NCBI GenBank assembly: GCA_029298735.1
Contig: JANSLP010000463.1
Span: 1 to 20,271, forward strand
Length of the DNA stretch: 20,271 bases
DNA from: Ophiostoma sp. CBS 140.51
Lineage: Eukaryota > Ascomycota > Sordariomycetes > Ophiostomatales > Ophiostomataceae
Direction: 5' to 3'
Part shown: positions 10,033 to 15,684 of the stretch, piece by piece
Numbering within the stretch: position 1 is the stretch's first letter
Layout of the letters: each line of letters begins with the position of its first letter
Program-made: the position numbers and the translations under genes
Notes under the pieces: model-generated
What the model was told of the DNA's origin: nothing
Database searches by the model: none
The model's input: only the letters and a program-made list of their open reading frames with translations

Positions 10033-10048
10033 CGATGCGATCGCATCG
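10033..10048. promoter_or_regulatory. 16-bp perfect palindrome, candidate regulator-binding site
   Basis: CGATGCGATCGCATCG reads identically on both strands. It lies 264 bp upstream of the aldolase ATG and 865 bp upstream of the MFS ATG, in their shared intergenic region. The symmetry suits a dimeric DNA-binding protein, but the core does not match a site I can name. Confidence 0.35.
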
Positions 10049-10110
10049 CGTCGAGGACATCGCCGGATACGCGTCTGTTTGTCGGAGCACAATCAACCGA
10101 ATCGATCGTC

Positions 10111-10130
10111 TGGACCCCTCTGGACCCCTC
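10111..10130. repeat. Tandem 10-bp direct repeat upstream of the aldolase
   Basis: TGGACCCCTC occurs twice head to tail, about 180 bp upstream of the aldolase start. It could be a paired activator site or a chance duplication; sequence alone does not decide. Confidence 0.6.
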
Positions 10131-10311
10131 TTTGTTGACGGTGGGAGTTCCGTATCGGAGCAGATAACTTTGCAAAAATGACAAACTCAAGATATCCAGA
10201 CACTACTTAATACGATAGGCATCGTGTGTGAAGCTTTATCATATCGTCAAATCAACAACAAACAACTTATCGTCAATCACCGTTTACTCCGTCAACACCT
10301 TCCACGCTACC

Positions 10312-11383
10312 ATGTCTCCCACCAGCCGCTTCTCGTCCTACCCGCCGGGCATCCACGGCCCGTCCATCACCTTCTTCCAGGACACCGTCGAGCAGGAGAT
10401 TGACTGGGAGACCCAGGAGAAGCACTTTGAATTCATGATTCAGCATTTGCATGGAAGTAAGTCACAGTTAACATTCCAAATTATCACCTCCCGCTCTCTA
10501 CGATGCTAACGCATCGTTTCTGTGTACAGTCGTCCTCACTGGCTCCTCGGGCGAGAACGCCGCCCTCTCCGTCGCCGAAAAGAGCCAAATGGTCCGCAAG
10601 GCCCGCGAGGTCGCCACCCGCCTGGGCAAGCCCGATTTTCCCATTACGCTGGGCATCCTGGCCGGCTGCACCCGCGACATTTTGGCGCAGATCGAGGCGG
10701 GTCACCAAAACGGTGCCGACTTTGCGCTCGTGCTGGTCCCCGCCGTCTTTCACTGGTCCATGACCTCGCAGGCCGTCCTCGATTTTTTCAAGGAGATTGG
10801 TGATCGTTCTCCCTTGCCCATCATCATCTACAATTTCCCCAATCTTTTGTCGGGCATCGACGTCGATGCCTTTATGCTCGAAGAACTCGGCCAGCACCCC
10901 AACATTTACGCCGTCAAGCTGACCTGCGGCGGTGTCGGCAAAGCCACGCGCGTGGCCGCGCAGTTTGAGCCTACGCAGTTCACCTCCGTGTCCGGCATGT
11001 CCGACTGGCTCGTGGCCGCCTTGGCGGCAGGCTCCGCCGGCTGCATTTCTGGCGTCGCCAACATCTTCCCGAACGTGATGGTCAAAATCTACGACCTCTA
11101 CAAGTCTGGAAAGGTGGACGAAGCCATCGCCCTGCAGAAGAAGCTGGTCCAACCCGAGCTCGGCATCGCCACCAGCGACGTCAGCGGAATGAAGTGGATC
11201 ACGGCCAAGACCCGCGGCTATCCAGAGTCGAGTGCCCACTGCCGCCGGCCCATTCCGCGGTTCGTTGACCAGACCAAAAAGGACCGGGCGATGCGTCTGG
11301 TGACGCCGTTGATCGAGGTCGAAGAGCAGCTACAGAAGCAGGCCGCCGTGGCGAGCAAGTCAAAACTGGCCAATGGTCATTAA
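10312..11383 (+). CDS. Dihydrodipicolinate synthase-family aldolase (4-hydroxy-2-oxoglutarate / KDG-type aldolase)
   Basis: Two exons (10312-10456, 10530-11383) flank a 73-nt intron (GTAAGT...TGTACAG, branch GCTAAC) and encode 332 aa. This is a class I TIM-barrel lyase of the DapA superfamily. Visible motifs: the phosphate- or carboxylate-binding loop GSSGENAALS (53-62), the catalytic Tyr149 in YNFP and the Schiff-base Lys178 in AVKLTCGG. The Tyr-Lys spacing of 29 is as expected for the family. Fungal members mostly catabolise oxo-acids, for example L-threo-3-deoxy-hexulosonate aldolase of the galacturonate pathway or 4-hydroxy-2-oxoglutarate aldolase, rather than making lysine, which fungi produce by the aminoadipate route. 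The exact substrate cannot be assigned here. The start is supported by the CTACCATGTC context and by an N-terminus (PPGIHGPSITFF) typical of the group. It is divergent from an ACS-type MFS gene, so an uptake-plus-cleavage module is plausible. A 14-bp tandem duplication overlaps the stop codon. Confidence 0.9.
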
Positions 11384-11406
11384 GAGTCGAAGATTAAGAG
11401 TCGAAG
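11379..11406 (+). repeat. 14-bp tandem duplication across the aldolase stop codon
   Basis: ATTAAGAGTCGAAG occurs twice without spacer. The first copy includes the TAA stop of the aldolase, the second lies in the 3' UTR. It looks like a recent slippage duplication and leaves the reading frame unaffected. Confidence 0.7.
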
Positions 11407-11483
11407 ATAAAGGAGTAGCTGATAGACAGTATATAAGTTACAAATGATAATTATTTCCGTGCACGAAGTTTATAAATACCGGG

Positions 11484-11502
11484 TTATTATTATTATTATT
11501 AT
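11484..11502. repeat. (TTA)n microsatellite at the 5' edge of the LINE fragment
   Basis: Nineteen bases of perfect TTA repeat directly before recognisable LINE sequence. It mirrors, in inverted orientation, the (AAT)n tail at 12922-12938. Confidence 0.75.
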
Positions 11503-11523
11503 CCGCCTTTCTCAGACGACAAG

Positions 11524-12648
11524 ATGGCCTCTGCCCAGAATTCGACACCGATAAGCAAGCAAAGCCCCCTCGACCGACTCTCGAACACTCTGGCTCAAAA
11601 ACACGCCATACAACTCGACCAGCTAGAGAAACGACAACCACATCTTGTACCGCCGTGGTGGACAGCCCCGTTCGTCTGTATCCGCCCATCAGCCGAAGAA
11701 GCCATCAAGGACCATGACGACACGGCTGCCGGAACGATTCGGATCTTCACCGACGGAAGCTCGATCGGTGGGCATGTCGGCGCGGCCGCGGTCGCACTGA
11801 CGCCAACGGGCGACCTTGGCACGAAGCGAATATAATACATGGGACCGGCCACGACGTCCACGGTATACGCAGCAGAGCTCCAGGGACTGGTACTAGCCCT
11901 ACAAATCGTACTCGACATTCACACGACCGGCCACCGCCCTGGGACGTGCGCCATCTTCACGGACAACCAAGCAGCGCTCCGAGCGACTAAGAACCCCAAG
12001 TGCCCATCGGGACAATACATCCTGGCCAAGGTCCTACGCACCCTCGACCAACTCCGCACGTTGAACTGGGACATCCAGCTCCGCTGGATCCCAGCACACG
12101 TCGGCTTGCCAGGCAACGAAGGGGCCGATTAGGCCGCCAAGGAAGCAGCTGGCACCCGTAACACCTCTCAACCAGCGTAACAAATCCTTATAGCCACCAC
12201 GAAACTCTCGATCCGTCAGGTTATACAGCGAGAGTGGGAGAAATCCTAGGAGACAGCAAAACACGGAAGGGAGCTCTTTCGACTAGGAGTCCGGCCGGGC
12301 AAAGCAACACTCAAGGCTTACATCGGAACACACCGCGCCATCAGCTCCGTGATCACGTAGATGCGCACCGGCAAAATCGGCCTCCGGGCCTACCTCCACC
12401 CTATCAACGAAGCCGACACCGACCAGTGCCAGTGCGGCCAAGGGCGACAATCCGTACGACATGTCCTTCTCGAATGCCGCGACTGGGCCGACGAACGACA
12501 CCGGATGTGGGCAGGCAAGCAACCATGTGTGGATGTTAAGCGCATTCTCTGTAGCTCGACCATGGCAGTACAAGCAGCAAAGATGATCATCAGGACGGGC
12601 CTCCTGGAGCAATTCAGGAACGTGCCGTCCACAGTACTCACATATTAA
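11524..12648 (+). pseudogene. LINE ORF2 remnant: RNase H domain plus CCHC zinc knuckle, five nonsense codons
   Basis: One continuous reading frame of about 375 codons with no frameshift, broken only by TAA 11833, TAG 12130, TAA 12178, TAG 12247 and TAG 12358, ending at TAA 12646. The RNase HI core is complete: IFTDGSS (first Asp), AAELQGL (Glu), IFTDNQAALRA (second Asp) and WIPAHVGLPGNEGAD (His and last Asp). A linker resembling that between reverse transcriptase and RNase H of fungal LINEs precedes it (LEKRQPHLVPPWW). The C-terminus has CQCGQGRQSVRHVLLEC, a CCHC-type knuckle. Every internal stop is one C-to-T change away from CAA or CAG, in a CpA context, the favoured target of repeat-induced point mutation. 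The product cannot be functional as read, and the upstream reverse transcriptase is missing. Confidence 0.85.
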
Positions 12649-12737
12649 CGCACGAAGGGCGTCATTTAGTAGACAGAAGAGGAAGGAGGGCTGGCAGGGC
12701 CTGACAAGACCACACACATAGAACAGATAGGAAGGTT

Positions 12738-12870
12738 ATTAGTACTAGTGCCCGCATCCCGGGCGGGGAGACAACATCACCTGGAAGAACGGCTTCGTGG
12801 ACAAGACGGGCAATTCTTGCAGGAGGAAAGTTGAATCCTAAAAACGGGATGCGGGAGTACTAGTATTAAT
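12738..12870. repeat. Imperfect inverted repeat in the LINE 3' UTR
   Basis: The arm ATTAGTACTAGTGCCCGCAT... (12738-12761) is nearly complementary to 12845-12870 (CGGGATGCGGGAGTACTAGT...). The shared core is CCCGCATCCCG / CGGGATGCGGG plus an ACTAGTA palindrome. Arms of about 24 bp are separated by about 83 bp. Confidence 0.65.
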
Positions 12871-12885
12871 AGTCGTACGCTGCAT

Positions 12886-12904
12886 AGCCGCCGCAAGGGC
12901 GGCT
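12886..12904 (+). repeat. GC-rich stem-loop before the LINE (AAT)n tail
   Basis: AGCCGCC (12886-12892) pairs perfectly with GGCGGCT (12898-12904) across a 5-nt loop GCAAG. It lies about 18 bp before the (AAT)n tail, the position of the 3' hairpin used for template recognition in some LINEs. Confidence 0.65.
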
Positions 12905-12921
12905 GGGATAGTCTATGAATA

Positions 12922-12938
12922 AATAATAATAATAATAA
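12922..12938 (+). repeat. (AAT)n tail of the LINE
   Basis: About five AAT/ATA units ending the LINE 3' UTR. Trinucleotide tails in place of poly-A are common among fungal Tad-clade LINEs. Confidence 0.7.
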
Positions 12939-13232
12939 CTGGCCCCCACGAGGTCTCGACGGCAGGCCTAGGACAACACATACAACTCCGCACCAAAATG
13001 GAACAACAATGACACGAGCGGCACCTACGCGGAACGGTACGAGTATGGGTGGGGCATGTGGCACAGAAGAACTAAAGAAAGGACCAACTAAACATTGTAT
13101 GCAAACATCATTCAGAAATGTTAGTCCGTGGATAAGGTTGGAGGAAACCTCATACCACCTCATACGGGAAATCTTATACGGGTATGAGGTTCGGTGGATA
13201 AATAAGGCTGAGGCTTCCTCCCGGTAAACCTA
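12939..13232. other. Spacer between LINE and Tc1/mariner element, with a hairpin
   Basis: No gene. The right half contains AACCTCATACC (13146-13156) and its exact reverse complement GGTATGAGGTT (13181-13191), a hairpin with an 11-bp stem and 24-nt loop. Flanking GTGGATAA repeats lie near 13132 and 13194. This could be a fragment of another small repeat element. The last two bases (TA) are the left target-site duplication of the mariner element. Confidence 0.5.
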
Positions 13233-13268
13233 GCTCGCTGACCAAAAAAACTTGAGACTCTTTAAAAA
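13233..13268 (+). repeat. Left terminal inverted repeat of the Tc1/mariner element
   Basis: Begins GCTCGCTGACC, then an A-run, CTTGAGACTC and TTTAAAAA. It is the inverted match of 15104-15145, lacking one G at the outer end. Confidence 0.85.
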
Positions 13269-13586
13269 GGTCCACACCAAAATTCCACTAAAATAACAGT
13301 TAATTGATCGCGATTATTCTACCAGTATATTAAAGAAGTCAAAAAAACGACAAAAACCACTCATTCTTCCGGCTAATTCGTCTGCATCTACCACCTGCTT
13401 GAGTATTTCGGGAATCTTATTAATTTAGCCGTTTGTTATAGACTGTTTTAATTTATCCCAGCCCTCCTGGGCTAGGGCCTGTAGGCTCTCGTCATCTTAG
13501 ACCGACTATTTTTTTACCTCTCTTTTCGGGTAGGCCCACGCCCGCTTAATAGGCGCCAGGTCCGGGTATTAGGCATAATTAAAGTA

Positions 13587-14197
13587 CTGAAACGGGGTGG
13601 AGAGTCGTGCCCTCTCTCTCTCTACAACGCCTACAACTAAAAAGTGTTGTGTTTACTGTATAAGAAAGAAGGAGCGCGCCACTCGCACTCTGTTTCAATG
13701 GCAGGTGTGTTTGGCAACGAAAGTATCCTAGAGTCAGTAAAAAGTTTCTATTCTCCTCTCACCTTTATAACTTTTAATTAGAGGCCGCGAAGGCGGACCT
13801 CTTAATTTAAAGTTAACTTTCGTAACTCTCACGTAACGTCGGGCGCTATTTACTAGATTAACGGTACGAGCCGCGTCGAACCTTATTCCTTTCGCTTCTC
13901 TCGATACGCTTTCGATAATAAACGTAGTCTTATTATTCTTGTTATTTATTCGCGTACTATTCTTACTTGTTTATAATAATTCTCTTTTCCTCTCCTCTTT
14001 TTTATCTCTTCTCAAGTAATTTCCCTTCCTGCCCCACAAGTCCCTACTTAATTATTAGGCCCGCTATGCACACACCCTGAGGGCCGTGCTTTGTTAGACA
14101 GTGGCTTCTGATCAGGAGTTCAAAATGAAAGACAAAAGAGGAGGAACAAAGAGGGAGTATGCCCAGAAGAGGGCATGACCTCGATGTCCTAACTTAG
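13587..14197. mobile_element. 611-bp non-autonomous TA-flanked element (MITE-like) nested in the transposase gene
   Basis: The element lies between TA 13585-13586 and TA 14198-14199. Removing it with one TA restores the transposase frame precisely. Its ends are imperfect inverted repeats: left CTGAAACGGGGTGGAGAGTC (then GTGCCC) and right, on the minus strand, CTAAGTTAGGACATCGAGGT (then CATGCCC). Most differences are transitions. It contains no meaningful open frame, is AT-rich in its middle and carries a long internal hairpin (13769-13814). Size, TA duplication and lack of coding capacity fit a Tc1/mariner- or pogo-type MITE, presumably moved by a transposase encoded elsewhere. Confidence 0.75.
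13769..13814. repeat. Long imperfect hairpin inside the nested element
   Basis: AACTTTTAATTAGAGGCCGC (13769-13788) is nearly complementary to 13792-13814 (GGCGGACCTCTTAATTTAAA...), giving about 20 paired positions with a 3-nt loop and a few bulges. Confidence 0.65.
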
Positions 14198-15103
14198 TAC
14201 GAATTAAGGCCGTTGCGCCGCTTCCATGTCCTGATGATGTTCGCCTTGCCGGTGCTATGGCTAGAGTCGTTGTCCTCCTCAAGCACGAACGACTGGCTAT
14301 CGCGAAGCCACTGGCCAACCATGGTTCGAGGATTTGGTCACGGTAGGCCTTGAGGCTTATCTTCCCATTGTTATTACCTGGCACCTCGTACTAGACGAGA
14401 GGGCTCTTGAAATCGTAGCCAACGGCGGCCCAGACATGAAGCCGTTTATGACCCTTTGCAGGGCGCTCTCTTTTCTCCACAATGCACGAGCTGCAGTACT
14501 TCTCCCAAGGCCGGCATATGACGTGGACTCGGCCTTGTGGCCCCCAAGAGAAGTGAGTCTCGTCAGAAAAACGGACGTGATGACAGTCTTCAGGCTTTGG
14601 GTATCGCTTTAACATCGTCTGCGCCCACTGTCGTCGTCTCTCAGCGAGGCGAGGTTACACGTATTGCTTCTCACAAGCAAGGCATCGTCGGAAGTCGCGC
14701 TCTTTCATCCGTTGACGGACCGTTTCTTCACAGACATCCACGTCAAGGCCAGCCTCTGCAAGCAAATCCCGCCAATGTATTATACGAGCGTCGTATCCGT
14801 TTATTCGATGAATTCCGAGATATGCGTCTGTAAGCTTCTGTTTACGGCCGCGCCTTTCAGGGAGGGTGTCGGGAAACGTGCGTTGATGTTTTTCTTTAAC
14901 CATCCGCCAACCCGTGGCTTTCGAAACGCCGTGTCTACGAAAAACATCGCTGTAAAGAAAAGGAATCCCTTTTTCTTTTATTAACTCGCAATCGCCGTTG
15001 ATTCTAACCCGCCTAGGCGTGTCAATGATGGGTTTTTTCGACTTTTTCGACATGTTTTTGGTGTTGGCTGAATTGAATGGGGGGAAAAGCGTGATTTCCC
15101 GCT

Positions 15104-15145
15104 AATTTTTTTAGTGAGTCTCAAGCTGTTTTTGGTCAGCGAGCC
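15104..15145 (-). repeat. Right terminal inverted repeat of the Tc1/mariner element
   Basis: On the minus strand it begins GGCTCGCTGACC, then AAAAACAG, CTTGAGACTC and ACTAAAAAAATT. Outer flank TA at 15146-15147. Confidence 0.85.
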
Positions 15146-15684
15146 TAGATAGACAAAGAGCATTTTCCAAAGGGTATAGTAGTCTCTGCTAGGTGATCAG
15201 GGAAGGAGGGGCGTGATTTAATAAGGAACAGTGAGAAGGTAATAACGTGGGAATAATAGCTCAACGTAGTAAGTAGACGGGTAGAGTAGGGTGAGAGATG
15301 CTTTGTATGCGAAGCACCTACTTTTTAGGTGCGAGTGGGCGAGGGCCTAAAAGTGGGGCGTGGCACGAGTACTTCTTTGCGCTATGTACGTTCGTAATTG
15401 TATGTATTTTATATGTAGGTCATTTTTGACGTTTTAGCCAATCAAAAGCTGTACAAAGAATGTCTTATTCTCGGTACGAACGTATTTGAGTTAGTTACGT
15501 CATATTAAGCGTCATTTCGAGGGTTTCCGCGGAGAATGAAATTTAATAATACCTACGATGCAAGGTCCAGCATATATTAATAGGTAGTCGGAACAGCCCT
15601 ATGAGCTCGCCGTCCTGTTAGCTAAAAGAGGAAAATACACATTGAAAATATCGGTTCACCGCCGCGAGGTCACAAAATTTAGGA
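15146..15684 (+). promoter_or_regulatory. Nitrate reductase promoter region bounded by the transposon
   Basis: These 539 bases between the mariner right end and the nitrate reductase ATG contain: an AGATAG motif overlapping the TA junction (15147-15152), the only HGATAR site seen here; a CCAAT box at 15438-15442; a TCCGCGGA palindrome at 15526-15533; and a TATA-like CATATATTAATAG near 15570. A 10-bp inverted repeat TACGTTCGTA / TACGAACGTA sits at 15387-15396 and 15475-15484, and a small GCACCTA...TAGGTGC hairpin at about 15315-15333. No gene is present. Confidence 0.55.
15526..15533. promoter_or_regulatory. NIT4/NirA-type nitrate-activator site TCCGCGGA
   Basis: The palindrome TCCGCGGA equals the known NIT4 recognition sequence. 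Read on the minus strand at 15534-15527 the overlapping CTCCGCGG also satisfies the NirA consensus CTCCGHGG. It lies about 150 bp upstream of the nitrate reductase ATG, where nitrate-specific activation would be expected. Confidence 0.65.

Larger units (their letters stand above)
9169..10311. other. Divergent intergenic promoter region between MFS transporter and aldolase
   Basis: No gene is supported in these 1.14 kb; short frames on both strands lack family or codon character. The MFS-proximal part has related repeats GAGTGTGATGATC (9283-9295), GAGTGATC (9298-9305) and GAGTGTGATTGATC (9363-9376). A CCAAT motif lies on the minus strand at 9796-9800. The aldolase-proximal part has a 16-bp palindrome (10033-10048) and a tandem TGGACCCCTC pair (10111-10130). 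I did not find the CCNCCAA-type element associated with galacturonate regulons. Confidence 0.55.
11503..12938 (+). mobile_element. 5'-truncated Tad1-like LINE (non-LTR retrotransposon)
   Basis: Only the 3' portion of a LINE remains: the end of ORF2 (RNase H and zinc knuckle), a roughly 250-bp 3' UTR, a GC-rich hairpin (12886-12904) and an (AAT)n tail. The reverse transcriptase and endonuclease regions are absent, the usual result of incomplete target-primed reverse transcription. The hairpin directly before the trinucleotide tail matches what is known for 3' ends of several LINE clades. I could not identify a target-site duplication. The left boundary is placed after the (TTA)n tract and may be off by tens of bases. 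Confidence 0.75.
13314..15053 (-). pseudogene. Tc1/mariner-type DDE transposase, decayed and interrupted
   Basis: The minus-strand frame starts at ATG 15053 (MSKKSKKPIIDTPRRVRI). The N-terminal part has a helix-turn-helix-like segment (FRRHGVSKATGWRMVKEK). The first catalytic Asp is in RFSDETHFSWGPQG, the second in LEEDNDSSH (about 14270-14245), and the third acidic position in YPDLAPIKRAW (about 13568-13536). The second and third motifs are separated by the nested element at 13587-14197. Ignoring that element, the frame continues exactly across the TA (NGLNSY / FNYA). Further damage: a one-base frameshift near 14312 and six in-frame stops (lowest + coordinates 14655, 14391, 13569, 13506, 13497, 13425). 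All six are TAA or TAG and each could derive from CAA or CAG. Without the insertion the gene would be about 375 codons, right for the family. No active transposase can be made. Confidence 0.85.
13233..15145 (-). mobile_element. Tc1/mariner DNA transposon with TIRs, TA duplications and a nested insertion
   Basis: Terminal inverted repeats of about 36-42 bp: the left end GCTCGCTGACCAAAAAAACT (13233 onward) and the reverse complement of the right end GGCTCGCTGACCAAAAACAG (15145 leftward) match almost base for base, including a shared CTTGAGACTC block. Each end abuts TA (13231-13232 and 15146-15147), the Tc1/mariner target duplication. Removing the nested 611-bp element and its duplicated TA gives about 1300 bp, the canonical Tc1/mariner size. 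It encodes one decayed transposase on the minus strand. The element's right end lies 540 bp upstream of the nitrate reductase ATG. Confidence 0.88.

Noticed and set aside
10484..11239. 251-codon open frame on the minus strand
   Set aside because: Antisense to the aldolase, whose catalytic Tyr and Lys motifs are on the + strand. The frame is a codon-bias shadow.
12283..12717. 144-codon minus-strand frame
   Set aside because: Overlaps the LINE RNase H/zinc-knuckle remnant in antisense and shows no recognisable domain.
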